NCBI RefSeq assembly: GCF_016508585.1
Contig: NZ_JADVOP010000012.1
Span: 35,829 to 99,828 of the forward strand
Reading direction: 5' to 3'
Length of the DNA stretch: 64,000 bases
Origin: Acinetobacter baumannii
GTDB taxonomy: Bacteria > Pseudomonadota > Gammaproteobacteria > Pseudomonadales > Moraxellaceae
In this document: in pieces, positions 46,749 through 56,448 of the stretch
Position numbering within the stretch: the stretch's first letter is position 1
Layout: every line of letters begins with the position of its first letter
Notes under the pieces: model-generated
What the model saw: only the letters and a program-made list of their open reading frames with translations
Database searches by the model: none
What the model was told of the DNA's origin: nothing
Position numbers and translations under genes: made by a program

Positions 46749-47603
46749 TCAGCGGTTGCGACCAAGCTTAAGCTGAATGGGAAAATCCACCACGATAGCA
46801 ACTGCTTCACCATTTAAGATGTGTGGTTTAAATTTGGTTTTTTGTGCAGCCTGAACACCTCGTGCATCTAAACTGCTTAATCCTGTACTCTGTTTCACTT
46901 TGACATCAATCGCTTGTCCTTGAGGATTAATCTTGACGGTCAAAACCAGTAGACGCTGTTGATTCTTTAACTCACGGTCATCGTAATTCAACTGACCAAA
47001 GCTCAATACATCAACCTTACTGACCATAATCGGTTGTTGAGGTTTTGATGCAGATTCAGCACTTTGTTCTTTTTTATTTTCTCGACCTTCTTCACCACCG
47101 GATTTTTGAGTCTGCTCATTTGATTGACCAGAAGATGACTGCTGTTTCGAAGTATTTAACTCAGTCTTGGTTTGCGTTTGCGACTGTTGCTGAGTTGTTT
47201 CTGTACTGCTCTTTGAAGATTCATCTGTTGCTTTTGTCAGCATGGTTTTCTGAGTATCCTGTTGAGGTTGCGCCATGATTATTTTTTTGGATTCGCTACT
47301 CTGAATCACTTTGGTTGGTTTTTGATGAGATGCTGTTGTTTTAGAAATTGGCTGCTGTGTTGTGGACTGTATTTGGGATTGTGTTGAATGCGTTGCTGTA
47401 GCTGTATCGCTCTCTTGAATCGTTTCAGTCTTATTCATGCGAACAAAACGAATTTTGATTGCATTTTCTGGTGAATGCGTTTCGACAAATTGATCCGTCT
47501 GCAAAAAAGACATTGCCCAGATTAACAAGACATGACAAATCATGACACCACATAGCGTGGTATACATTTTTCGATCATACAAATCCTTAAACACAACATT
47601 CAT
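46749..47603 (-). CDS. tonB: TonB energy-transducing protein of the heme locus
   Basis: About 284 residues: a short basic amino end, one membrane segment (YTTLCGVMICHVLLIWAMSF), a long low-complexity periplasmic spacer rich in T, Q, S, E and K (unusually few prolines), and a C-terminal TonB domain (LLVLTVKINPQGQAIDVKVKQSTGLSSLDARGVQAAQKTKFKPH). It transmits proton-motive force to TonB receptors. No exbB/exbD lies nearby, so it must borrow them. The start is uncertain: ATG 47603 is used; ATGs at 47567 and 47642 are also in frame. Confidence 0.88.
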   Translation of the reverse strand: MNVVFKDLYDRKMYTTLCGVMICHVLLIWAMSFLQTDQFVETHSPENAIKIRFVRMNKTETIQESDTATATHSTQSQIQSTTQQPISKTTASHQKPTKVIQSSESKKIIMAQPQQDTQKTMLTKATDESSKSSTETTQQQSQTQTKTELNTSKQQSSSGQSNEQTQKSGGEEGRENKKEQSAESASKPQQPIMVSKVDVLSFGQLNYDDRELKNQQRLLVLTVKINPQGQAIDVKVKQSTGLSSLDARGVQAAQKTKFKPHILNGEAVAIVVDFPIQLKLGRNR

Positions 47604-47642
47604 ACACTTAACGATGCTGTCTAAAAATATTGGACATAACAT

Positions 47643-48119
47643 CGTTGGATAAATGGATCAGGATGTTTCGAATCTTTGACCTGTGCTGTTGAATCAACAT
47701 ACTCATTCCTCTTTGCTCCAAAATCAGACCAGACAGATAAATAACTGCCTTATATCTATATAGACGAATGAGAATGAAAAAATGCCCAATGAGAAATGTA
47801 ATTAAATGTAAAAAATTCTTATTTTATTTCGTGTTTTTATTCTTGAATTAAATTCTGCTCTCTACCTAAATAATCTTTCAATGCTGTATATCAACAAAAG
47901 TAAAAGGCAGTGATCCAACGCTTTTTCATTAAAAAATATCCATCCACTGAGGTGTTTTGTTTGATTGCTTCCGGTATTTCACACTTTCTTTTTTCTGTTT
48001 GTTTCAATATGTTTATAGTGCTAAAACCTTTTGCTTGCTTTTCAAACTTGAATGAGGTGTTAAGTTGATATTGATGAATCATTTCAATTTTAAAGAGGAA
48101 CACCTGAAAAACATGGGAC
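47643..48119. other. Gap upstream of tonB
   Basis: About 475 bases without a convincing gene. GAATGAGAATG (47766-47776) resembles a Fur half-site and lies beside a TATATAGATATA stretch that could be the tonB-hemO promoter. A 70-codon minus-strand frame (47891-48103) has poor coding character. Confidence 0.45.
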
Positions 48120-48830
48120 CTATTGTCCCAGAAATCTCAATCCTACACCCGGCTCAGTGACAATATAGGTCGGTTGAACAGCATTATCGTTTAATTTACC
48201 ACGCAGTTTTGCCACTAAAATTCTTAAATAATGCGTGTCTTCCTGATGCGTTGGTCCCCACAAATCATTTAAAATTTGTGGTTGAGTAATCAATTGCCCC
48301 TTATGTTGGGCCAACAACGTCAAAAGCTGGTATTCCTTGCGTGTCAAAGAAATCAATTGGTGGTTTAAAAAAACCTGTCGATGTGCAAAGTCAATTTTTA
48401 ATACGCCATCATCAAAACAAGCAGACTCCACCACAACATTTTGATACTGGCGAAGCAGCACCCTTATTCGTGCCATGAGCTCCTGCACACTAAAGGGTTT
48501 AGTCACATAGTCATTGGCACCTGCATCCAGTAGCTTGACCTTTTCTTCTTCATTCGAACGCACGGACAATACAATGACAGGCACATGTGACCAGACTCTG
48601 AGCTCTGACAGGACTTCTGCACCATCTAAGTCAGGTAAACCAAGATCAAGAATGACCAGATCTGCTCCCTGCAAAGCCAAAAGCTCCAACCCCTTTTGAC
48701 CATTTTCAGCCAACAATGTTTTATAACCTTGAGCACGAAGTGCGATATCCAGAAATTTACGAATCTGTGTTTCATCATCAATAATCAATACATTGGTCAT
48801 CGAGCTTGTTGATACATTTTGCTCTGGCAT
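48120..48830 (-). CDS. kdpE: Response regulator KdpE
   Basis: 236 residues of OmpR/PhoB type. The receiver domain has VLIIDDE, the phosphoacceptor Asp in LVILDLGLPDLDG (near residue 61), conserved Ser/Thr and the Lys in VTKPFS; the winged-helix output domain has LTRKEYQLLTLLAQHKGQLIT and HYLRILVAKLRGKL. It activates kdpABC under potassium limitation or osmotic stress. AAGGAAG lies five bases before the ATG. It follows kdpD by 27 bases. Confidence 0.95.
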   Translation of the reverse strand: MPEQNVSTSSMTNVLIIDDETQIRKFLDIALRAQGYKTLLAENGQKGLELLALQGADLVILDLGLPDLDGAEVLSELRVWSHVPVIVLSVRSNEEEKVKLLDAGANDYVTKPFSVQELMARIRVLLRQYQNVVVESACFDDGVLKIDFAHRQVFLNHQLISLTRKEYQLLTLLAQHKGQLITQPQILNDLWGPTHQEDTHYLRILVAKLRGKLNDNAVQPTYIVTEPGVGLRFLGQ

Positions 48831-48857
48831 GATGCTTCCTTAAATCAAAAAACGAGA

Positions 48858-51515
48858 CTAGCCAATTTGCTGGATCGGGAGTTGCATACGAATACATGTC
48901 CCTTGGTTGTTCTTCGCAGAAGATGCCATAATTTTACCCATATGTGCACCAATAATCGCTTTGACAATTGTTAATCCAAGCCCTGTACCATATTGTCCTC
49001 GATCACCACGCTCCATGGTATAGAACATGTCAAAAATTCGATCACGCTCTTCTTCAGGAATGCCTTGACCTTGATCACTGATCGCAATTTCGATTTCATT
49101 TTCACTGCACTGTGCGACATCTATGGTGACCGCCTTATGCTCTGGCGAAAACTTGGCGGCATTTTCAAGGACATTAAAAATAGCCTGCTCGATCAGTGCT
49201 GCATGAACATATAAACTTAAGCTCTGCTCAGGTAAATGAACTTCAACAATACTTTGTGGCATATAACGTTTTAAACGGCGTACCGCTGAGCCAATCAACT
49301 CATCTACACCAATCCAGTCTCGTTTAAGACTGAGACCTTCATGCCCTAAGCGCGTCATGTCGAGTAAGTTTTGGATATAACGATCCAAGCGCTCACCTTC
49401 CAGACGAATCGCTTCCAATAAGCTGTTTTGATCTTGTTCATCCATAGAATGTCGATAATTGGTCAAAGTATCTGCTGCACCAATCATAGAAGCCAAAGGC
49501 GAGCGTAAATCATGTGACACCGAAGAAAGCAAAGCTGAGCGCAGTTTTTCAGTTTCCGAGTTAATATTGGCGATTTCCAGGGCTTTGGTCAGTTGAGTCC
49601 GAGAAATTGCTTGGGCAATATATTCAATCATGGTTTCTGTTAATTGTTTAAGCTCTGTATTTAAACCGGTGACTTGCTTGGGAAATTTAATCCCGACCAC
49701 ACCTAAACACTGCTTGGATGCCAATAAAGGTAAAAACCACCAGTCATTTTCCGTTAAAGTTTGTGTAAAACGTCCTGATGGTTGATGATTTTTAAACGTC
49801 CAATCTGCTGATATTTTCTCTTTATCACTGATTGTGTGTAAATTACTCTTCTCAATTGACAAGCCAGGAAAATAGAACCAGATCTCGGCATTTAAATTTT
49901 TACTCAGGCTGTTTTCTGCGATCTCTTGAACTTGTTTCAGGTCTACGGCAACAGAAAGCTTTTGCCCCAAATCCTGCATAATACTGTTATAGCTATTTGC
50001 CGCTTTTAAAGCCACCACTTGTTCTTTCAAGCGTGAAGCCAGACGACTTGAAATTAAAGCAGCACCCAGAAAAGCAACCACAGTAATCACCCCTTGATGT
50101 GCCGAGATTTGCAGAGTAAATTTTGGTGAAATAAAGAAAAAATTATAGGCCAAGAAAAACAGAATTGCAGAAAATACCGCTGCCAACATACGTGTTTTAG
50201 ATGCAACAAAAACCACAGCCGTAATAAAAATCACGGAAAGTTCTTCAATACCTAAATACTTTTCCCCCAAACTTGCAATGACAATGCTAATAACAGTCGT
50301 CGCTAAAACGTAAAATATTTCTCTAAGATTTAGAAATGTACTTTGATCTAAAAAATTAGAATATGACTTATTTTCCTCAATAATCGGTACCATGCTCAGT
50401 TCAAAACTCGGTTGATATTTCAATAATTGATCAACCATATTCGCTTTAAGCTTTAAACCGAATTGAAAAGGCTTCGCATTCGGTTGGGTGAGTACCAATG
50501 TTGAAATGCCTCGATCAATTACATAATCAAACAGGGTTTTGGCATGTTGTTTACCATAGAGTATTTCTGTCATGCCTCCCAGTTGACGGGTTAAATTCAA
50601 CGCTCTTTCGATTTCACGATGCCGGGCATTTTCAGATTTATTGTTAATTTGAGAGTCTTCTGAAAAGGCAACCACCGTCCAATGTGCCTGGCGATTTTCA
50701 GCAATACGACAGCCTGCCCGAACTAAAGCCTCAGCATGACCATTACCGTCCACCATAATCAAAATATGGTTTTTCAAGGGAATGGGAACCAGTCCCTGTA
50801 TCGAAAAATTCTCCCGAACATCACTATCGACATAACTGGCAACTGTTTGCATTGCCAATTCACGTAAAGCCGTTAGATTGGAATGATTAAAAAAACGCTG
50901 CAACGCCTGTTGCGCTTGTTCAGGCACATAAACCTTGCCCTGATTCAAACGCTCAAGTAATTCGCTGACAGGTAAATCGATTAAACGGATATCCCGAATA
51001 CGTTCAAATACACGATCTGGAACTGTTTCAGCCACTCGAATCCCTGTAATTTGAAATACCACATCATTTAAACTTTCTAAATGCTGTATATTCATGGTGG
51101 TCAATACATCAATGCCTGCATCCAACAATTCATTGATGTCTTGCCAACGTTTTTCATGACGGCTGTTTGGCATATTGCTGTGGGCAAACTCATCCACCAA
51201 AACAATACTGGGTTTTATTGCCAGAACAGCATCCAAATCCATCTCTTCAAGATGATGTCCTTGATATTCAATGACTCTCCTTGGAATAATGTTCAAACCA
51301 GCAAGCAGGTTTTCTGTTTCTATGCGACCATGTGTTTCTACATAGCCAATCACAATATTGTTGCCCTGCAAAGCTAACTCATGTGCACGAACCAACATGG
51401 CGAATGTTTTACCAACCCCTGGAGCAGCCCCTAAAAAGATGGTGAGTCGCCCGGATTGATAACGTTGGGTATGCTGTAACAAGACATCTGCTTTGTTATT
51501 TCGATCGTCAGCCAT
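48858..51515 (-). CDS. kdpD: Potassium sensor histidine kinase KdpD
   Basis: About 885 residues. The KdpD domain has Walker A GAAPGVGKT and DEFAHSN; a universal-stress-protein-like part follows; four membrane segments lie at about 395-500; a GAF-like region precedes the kinase core with phosphorylated His in LSSVSHDLRSPLASMIGAAD, N-box FNVLENAAKFSP and DQGQGIPEEERDRIF / GTGLGLTIVKAI. The ATG at 51515 is preferred to an upstream TTG at 51533. It senses low potassium or ionic strength and phosphorylates KdpE. It lies about 230 bases downstream of kdpC. Confidence 0.95.
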   Translation of the reverse strand: MADDRNNKADVLLQHTQRYQSGRLTIFLGAAPGVGKTFAMLVRAHELALQGNNIVIGYVETHGRIETENLLAGLNIIPRRVIEYQGHHLEEMDLDAVLAIKPSIVLVDEFAHSNMPNSRHEKRWQDINELLDAGIDVLTTMNIQHLESLNDVVFQITGIRVAETVPDRVFERIRDIRLIDLPVSELLERLNQGKVYVPEQAQQALQRFFNHSNLTALRELAMQTVASYVDSDVRENFSIQGLVPIPLKNHILIMVDGNGHAEALVRAGCRIAENRQAHWTVVAFSEDSQINNKSENARHREIERALNLTRQLGGMTEILYGKQHAKTLFDYVIDRGISTLVLTQPNAKPFQFGLKLKANMVDQLLKYQPSFELSMVPIIEENKSYSNFLDQSTFLNLREIFYVLATTVISIVIASLGEKYLGIEELSVIFITAVVFVASKTRMLAAVFSAILFFLAYNFFFISPKFTLQISAHQGVITVVAFLGAALISSRLASRLKEQVVALKAANSYNSIMQDLGQKLSVAVDLKQVQEIAENSLSKNLNAEIWFYFPGLSIEKSNLHTISDKEKISADWTFKNHQPSGRFTQTLTENDWWFLPLLASKQCLGVVGIKFPKQVTGLNTELKQLTETMIEYIAQAISRTQLTKALEIANINSETEKLRSALLSSVSHDLRSPLASMIGAADTLTNYRHSMDEQDQNSLLEAIRLEGERLDRYIQNLLDMTRLGHEGLSLKRDWIGVDELIGSAVRRLKRYMPQSIVEVHLPEQSLSLYVHAALIEQAIFNVLENAAKFSPEHKAVTIDVAQCSENEIEIAISDQGQGIPEEERDRIFDMFYTMERGDRGQYGTGLGLTIVKAIIGAHMGKIMASSAKNNQGTCIRMQLPIQQIG

Positions 51516-51744
51516 AGGGTTACTGTCTTCCAAGTATTGGCAGTGATGCCATTTTTTAAAGTGATTGAATCAGATTATTTTACTTATCATCATATTGGCA
51601 CAAATTTTAGACTTTCTTTTCATCTTCTTGGCTTAAGAAACATTGAGTCAGGATGTGATGAAATCCAATATTGCATTCAATTTTTATCACATCCTGTACA
51701 TCATAATGAATATAATCTAATCAACAAGCTTGGCAACCTGATGA

Positions 51745-52347
51745 TTATTTTCCAAGCCGATCCAATGCCAAATTTAACGCTAAAACATTGACTCTTGCTT
51801 GTCCAAAAATTCCAAAAGTAGGTTGAGTGGTATACTCCTGAACCAATTGGGCGACATTTTCTTCAGTCAAATGGCGGGCTTTGGCAACTCGCTTGACCTG
51901 AATCATTGCAGACTGAACACTAATATCAGGGTCAATACCACTTCCCGAAGCAGTCACTAAATCCGCAGGAATTTTAGATTTCTCAATCTGGTCTAGACGT
52001 GCAATTTTATCCATTCGCTCGGCAACGATATGCTGTAATTCAGGATTGGTTCTGGCCATATTACTTGCTGCCATATTCATCGGATCATAATGTGCAGCCG
52101 ATGGGCGAGCTTGAAAATATTGCACTTGTTGAAAAGGCTGTGCCACTAAACGTGAACCCAATACTTGATTATTCTCAATCAGCATACTTCCATTGGCTTG
52201 TTCAGGGAAGCTAAGCTGCCCAAGCCCTGTTGCCGCAGAACTATAGACAAAACCACACAATCCCAGAGCAACAACCGTCAAACCGATTGAGGCACGGATT
52301 AAACTGGATAATGATAAATCTAAAACTTGATGTGTTTCAGTATTCAT
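51745..52347 (-). CDS. kdpC: Potassium-transporting ATPase subunit KdpC
   Basis: 200 residues with one amino-terminal membrane segment (LIRASIGLTVVALGLCGFVYS) and the KdpC periplasmic domain: NGSMLIENNQVLGSRLVAQPF, FQARPSAAHYDPMNMAASN, TASGSGIDPDISVQSAMIQVKRVAKAR. It stabilises the KdpAB complex and raises its potassium affinity. GAGGAA precedes the start. It follows kdpB by 20 bases. Confidence 0.95.
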   Translation of the reverse strand: MNTETHQVLDLSLSSLIRASIGLTVVALGLCGFVYSSAATGLGQLSFPEQANGSMLIENNQVLGSRLVAQPFQQVQYFQARPSAAHYDPMNMAASNMARTNPELQHIVAERMDKIARLDQIEKSKIPADLVTASGSGIDPDISVQSAMIQVKRVAKARHLTEENVAQLVQEYTTQPTFGIFGQARVNVLALNLALDRLGK

Positions 52348-52367
52348 GTGTATATTCCTCGCTCAAC

Positions 52368-54398
52368 TTAGAGTGCAAGCAATGGACTGATCATTAAATC
52401 AATCGCTTTAATCGCAATAAATGGAAGCAGTACTCCACCCACACCATAAATCAGCATATTGCGGCGTAACAACTGGGTAGATGTGGCAGGTTTGAACTTT
52501 ACCCCTCGTAAAGCAATTGGAATCAGTAAAGGAATAATGATGGCATTAAAAATGAGTGCTGAAAGAATGGCACTTTCAGAACTGCCCAACTGCATGACAT
52601 TCAAGCTATTCATTTGAGGAATTGCTGCTACAAACAAAGCGGGTAAAATCGCAAAGTATTTTGAAACATCATTCGCCAATGAAAATGTTGTTAAAGCTCC
52701 ACGAGTAATCAGTTGTTGTTTACCGATCTCAACCACCGACAAAAGTTTGGTTGGGTCTGAATCCAAATCCACCATATTGCCTGCTTCTTTCGCGGCCTGT
52801 GTTCCAGAATTCATTGCCAGACCAATATCTGCTTGGGCCAATGCAGGCGCATCGTTGGTGCCATCACCCACCATAGCCACCAAATGACCTTTGTTCTGCT
52901 CAGTACGAATACAGCTTAATTTATCTTCAGGTTTGGCTTCGGCGATATAGTCATCTACCCCTGCTTCAGCTGCAATTGCAGCTGCGGTGAGCGGATTATC
53001 CCCTGTGACCATCACAGTTTTAATTCCCATTTCACGCAAACGAGCAAACTTTTCCTTGATTCCTTGTTTTATTACATCTGACAGTTCAATGACGCCAAGA
53101 ATATTTTGATCTTTTGCCACCACCAATGGTGTTGCACCTTTTGATGCCACCTGCTCTACACGGGTTTTTAACTCACTGTGATTTTCAAGATGCTGTGAGG
53201 CAAATTTAAGAATCGCATCTAATGCTCCCTTACGAATTCGATGTCCATCACTTAAATCTATGCCTGAGATGCGTGTTGCTGCATTGAATGCAATAAATGC
53301 TGCATGCTCAGGATCGCTTACACGCTCACCCAACTCTTTTGCCAAAGCAACCACTGACTTTCCTTCAGGTGTAGGATCTGCCAGCGAAGTCAATATGGCA
53401 GCTTGACGAAGTTCTGATTCAGTCACACCGACTAAAGGATAAAAGGCGGTTGCTTGACGGTCGCCATAGGTGATCGTTCCTGTTTTATCCAACAGCAGCA
53501 CATCTACATCACCTGCAACTTCAACGGCTTTACCTGATTTCGCAATTACATTGGCTTTTAATGCCCGATTCATCCCAGCAATCCCAATAGCAGGCAATAA
53601 TCCTCCAATAGTGGTTGGAATTAGACAGACCAGTAACGCCACCAACACAATCGGATTGATCTCGATTTTTAAGAAATGTCCAATGAACGGCAAGCTGAGT
53701 ACCACCACAATAAAAGTCACTGTCATCACGGTCAGTAAAATACCCAGTGCAATTTCATTCGGAGTTTTTTGTCGATTGGAGCCTTCAACCAGTGCAATCA
53801 TGCGATCAAGGAAACTGTGTCCTGCTTCAGCAGTCACTTGCACAATGATACGATCCGTTAAAACTTTAGTTCCACCAATGACACCAGACTTGTCTGTTCC
53901 TGCTTCACGTAACACAGGTGCAGACTCTCCTGTTACCGCAGCTTCATTGATGGTGGCAAAACCCTCAATAATTTCACCATCTGCAGGAATCAGTTCACCT
54001 GCGCGGACTTCAATCAAATCATTCATTTTTAATTGGGTCGCCGCGACCTGTTCACCCTCTGCATCAGTTTTAGAGATGAGTCGCCGTGCCGTCAAATTTT
54101 GACGGGCTTGCCGCAATGAAGAAGCTTGACCTCTCCCCTTCGCTTCTGCAATCGCTTCAGCATAGTTGGCAAAGAGGACGGTGATAAATAAAATGAAGCT
54201 GACTGCAAGACCAAATAGTACATCCGCTTTACCCATCAAGGTACTGATCAAAGTAATGATCGTACCCAACCATACGATCGCCATCACAGGGTTTTTTACC
54301 GCATGTTGGGGTAATAGTTTAACCCAGACATTCTTCCAAGCCTCAGCTTGAAAAAGCGTAGAGGTTTTATTCGAAGTGGATTGTTTTGAATGATTCAT
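52368..54398 (-). CDS. kdpB: Potassium-transporting P-type ATPase subunit KdpB
   Basis: About 676 residues. P-type ATPase hallmarks: TGES in the actuator domain, the phosphorylated Asp in LLLDKTGTITYG (near residue 304) and the hinge MVGDGTNDAPALAQAD. Seven membrane segments are expected. It hydrolyses ATP to drive potassium through KdpA. The start at 54398 (ATG, MNHSKQ) leaves ten bases after kdpA; a longer frame reaches 54440 inside kdpA. Confidence 0.96.
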   Translation of the reverse strand: MNHSKQSTSNKTSTLFQAEAWKNVWVKLLPQHAVKNPVMAIVWLGTIITLISTLMGKADVLFGLAVSFILFITVLFANYAEAIAEAKGRGQASSLRQARQNLTARRLISKTDAEGEQVAATQLKMNDLIEVRAGELIPADGEIIEGFATINEAAVTGESAPVLREAGTDKSGVIGGTKVLTDRIIVQVTAEAGHSFLDRMIALVEGSNRQKTPNEIALGILLTVMTVTFIVVVLSLPFIGHFLKIEINPIVLVALLVCLIPTTIGGLLPAIGIAGMNRALKANVIAKSGKAVEVAGDVDVLLLDKTGTITYGDRQATAFYPLVGVTESELRQAAILTSLADPTPEGKSVVALAKELGERVSDPEHAAFIAFNAATRISGIDLSDGHRIRKGALDAILKFASQHLENHSELKTRVEQVASKGATPLVVAKDQNILGVIELSDVIKQGIKEKFARLREMGIKTVMVTGDNPLTAAAIAAEAGVDDYIAEAKPEDKLSCIRTEQNKGHLVAMVGDGTNDAPALAQADIGLAMNSGTQAAKEAGNMVDLDSDPTKLLSVVEIGKQQLITRGALTTFSLANDVSKYFAILPALFVAAIPQMNSLNVMQLGSSESAILSALIFNAIIIPLLIPIALRGVKFKPATSTQLLRRNMLIYGVGGVLLPFIAIKAIDLMISPLLAL

Positions 54399-54408
54399 TT
54401 TACTCACC

Positions 54409-56133
54409 CTAACCTTGTACCAATAACAGATGATCAGCAATCGGTCCTAAGACAAGGACTGGCATGAATTGCAATAAGGTCAACATCACGACAATGGCGA
54501 TCAGTGTCAATGCAAATGTTGGTGTTTCAACTTTTAGACTGCCTTTGCTTTCAGGCGCTTGGCGTTTAGCAGCCAAACGTGCAGCAATGATGAGTGGGAT
54601 AATCAGCGTAGGAAAGCGTCCAAGCAACAAAGCAATGACACATGTCAGATTCCACCACACCGTATTGTCTGCCAGGCCTTCGAAACCAGAACCGTTATTG
54701 GCAAAAGCAGAAACATATTCGTATAGAACTTGAGAAACGGCGTGATATTGTGGATTGCTGTTGCCCGTCAATTCTGGAAAAAACAAAGCCATTGAAGTTA
54801 AAGACAGAATCACGATCGGCTGAATTAAAATCACCACAGCCAATAATTTAATTTCACCGGCTTCAATCTTGCGTCCAAATAATTCAGGCGTACGTCCTGT
54901 CATCAAGCCTGCAATAAATACAGCCAAAAATAGATAAATAATGAATTGCTGCAAGCCGCAACCAATACCGCCCCAAATGGCATTAATCAACATATTGGCG
55001 AGTGCCACTAAACCTGTTAAAGGCGATGCAGAGTCATGCATCATATCCACTGAGCCATTGTTGACTTGCGTGGTCACTGCTGCCCACAGTGCAGAAGATG
55101 CCTCACCAAAACGCATCTCCTTACCTTCCATCGCATACAGTTGGGTTGCTGTAGAAGACAGGCTTTCAGACCAGATGGCTGTTGTTGCAGAAATCACCGA
55201 CATCAGCAGCATTGAACCAAACACAAAGCCTGCAAATTTTGCACGTTTGGTGAAAAAACCCAACATAAAGATCACGGCAACAGGGATCAGCAAAATTGCA
55301 ATCATTTCCAAAAAATTCGAAAGTGGCGTTGGATTTTCTAAAGGCACACTACTGTTTGGTCCATACCACCCCCCGCCATTACTCCCCAATTGCTTGATGG
55401 CAACCATGGGTGCGACAGGTCCTAAAGGAATTTTTTGTGTTTTCAACTCAGTGGATTGATCGACCACTTGAACTTCTGGTCCACCTTGAAATGTTGCAGG
55501 AACACCTTGGCTATTCAACAATAATGACCAAACCATGCACAATGGAATCAAAAACCGAAATGTAGGACGTATCACATCAGCCCAATAATTTCCAACATTG
55601 ATTTTTTGGACTTTACTGCCAAACGGTATTTGATGATCTACTGCAGACAAATCATTAGCAGGTGGAGAGAATAAAGCACGGAGTGTTGCAACAACCATGG
55701 CTAGCCCCATCATCGGTGTGATGATTTGCAATCCCACAATACCCACCATCTGAGACAGATAAGACAATTGGGTTTGCCCAGAATAATGCTGTTGGTTGGT
55801 ATTGGTCAGGAATGAAACCATGGTATGCAATGCCAAATCCCACGACATATTGGGCGCATGGTTGGGGTTCAAGTGTAGATTGGCTTGGAACATAAACAAC
55901 AGCCAAGTGACCAATCCAATCACCAAGCAACTGATCACGAAGCTCAATGAATAGGTTTTAACATTCATCCCCTGTTTTGGATCGGTACCCAATAAGGCAT
56001 AAATCGGCTTTTCAATCCAATTAAATAACGGATCAATTTTCATCTTGCGATTTTGCATAATGCATGCAAGATATTTTCCTAAGGGATAAGCAAGAACGAT
56101 CACAATGACCAAGAGTAAAATAAACTCTAACAT
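54409..56133 (-). CDS. kdpA: Potassium-transporting ATPase subunit KdpA
   Basis: About 574 residues, ten membrane segments. Selectivity-filter-type repeats are visible (TNTNQQHYSGQ near residue 115, LGSNGGGWYGPNSSVPLENP, AVTTQVNNGSVDMMHDSASP, FANNGSGFEG). It forms the potassium path of the Kdp pump. The ATG at 56133 has AAGGAG seven bases before it; the longer frame to 56184 is not supported. It is the first recognisable gene of the operon; no kdpF is seen. Confidence 0.96.
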   Translation of the reverse strand: MLEFILLLVIVIVLAYPLGKYLACIMQNRKMKIDPLFNWIEKPIYALLGTDPKQGMNVKTYSLSFVISCLVIGLVTWLLFMFQANLHLNPNHAPNMSWDLALHTMVSFLTNTNQQHYSGQTQLSYLSQMVGIVGLQIITPMMGLAMVVATLRALFSPPANDLSAVDHQIPFGSKVQKINVGNYWADVIRPTFRFLIPLCMVWSLLLNSQGVPATFQGGPEVQVVDQSTELKTQKIPLGPVAPMVAIKQLGSNGGGWYGPNSSVPLENPTPLSNFLEMIAILLIPVAVIFMLGFFTKRAKFAGFVFGSMLLMSVISATTAIWSESLSSTATQLYAMEGKEMRFGEASSALWAAVTTQVNNGSVDMMHDSASPLTGLVALANMLINAIWGGIGCGLQQFIIYLFLAVFIAGLMTGRTPELFGRKIEAGEIKLLAVVILIQPIVILSLTSMALFFPELTGNSNPQYHAVSQVLYEYVSAFANNGSGFEGLADNTVWWNLTCVIALLLGRFPTLIIPLIIAARLAAKRQAPESKGSLKVETPTFALTLIAIVVMLTLLQFMPVLVLGPIADHLLLVQG

Positions 56134-56267
56134 GACCAGACTCCTTGATTTGAAAGGCTGAAAAATGAAATGCCAATCTTGCAAGTTTGGGTATGATTTT
56201 TAAGTTTTTGTCGTAAGCATATTTTTGGATGCTGTACTTGTTGATGCGCTATATATTTAGCAGTCAT
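56127..56267 (-). CDS. Possible leader peptide before kdpA
   Basis: A 46-codon frame (49 from an ATG at 56276) whose stop overlaps the kdpA ATG. AGGA precedes the second ATG. The product begins MTAKYIAHQQ, is basic and has no membrane segment, so it is not KdpF. It may be chance or a translational-coupling leader. Confidence 0.25.
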   Translation of the reverse strand: MTAKYIAHQQVQHPKICLRQKLKNHTQTCKIGISFFSLSNQGVWSC

Positions 56268-56352
56268 CTTTTCCATCCTAAACACTGGGATATTCCATTG
56301 CCTAGTATCGAAAAAGTTGCCGTAAACTCTCTATTCACTGCCAGATCAGCTG

Positions 56353-56374
56353 CGTAAAAATTTCGTAAAATTTT
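56353..56374 (-). promoter_or_regulatory. Candidate KdpE-binding direct repeat
   Basis: Two adjacent 11-base elements, CGTAAAAATTT and CGTAAAATTTT, lie 220 bases upstream of kdpA and 75 upstream of uppP. Tandem half-sites one helical turn apart are typical for OmpR/KdpE-class regulators. Confidence 0.4.
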
Positions 56375-56448
56375 GTCTTTTTCCATTTATAAGTAGGGTT
56401 AAATACATTAAAAAGGTTCAATTTTTTAAATTCTTGTTTATTTCAATT

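Noticed and set aside
47891..48103. Minus-strand frame of 70 codons downstream of kdpE
   Set aside because: It has no clear ribosome-binding site, domain or coding bias; it is treated as intergenic.
53470..54102. Long plus-strand open frame (210 codons)
   Set aside because: It lies wholly antisense to kdpB, whose P-type ATPase motifs are intact, and its translation is rich in S, T, P and I with no domain.
54941..55459. Plus-strand frame of 172 codons
   Set aside because: It is antisense to kdpA and has no recognisable motif or ribosome-binding site.
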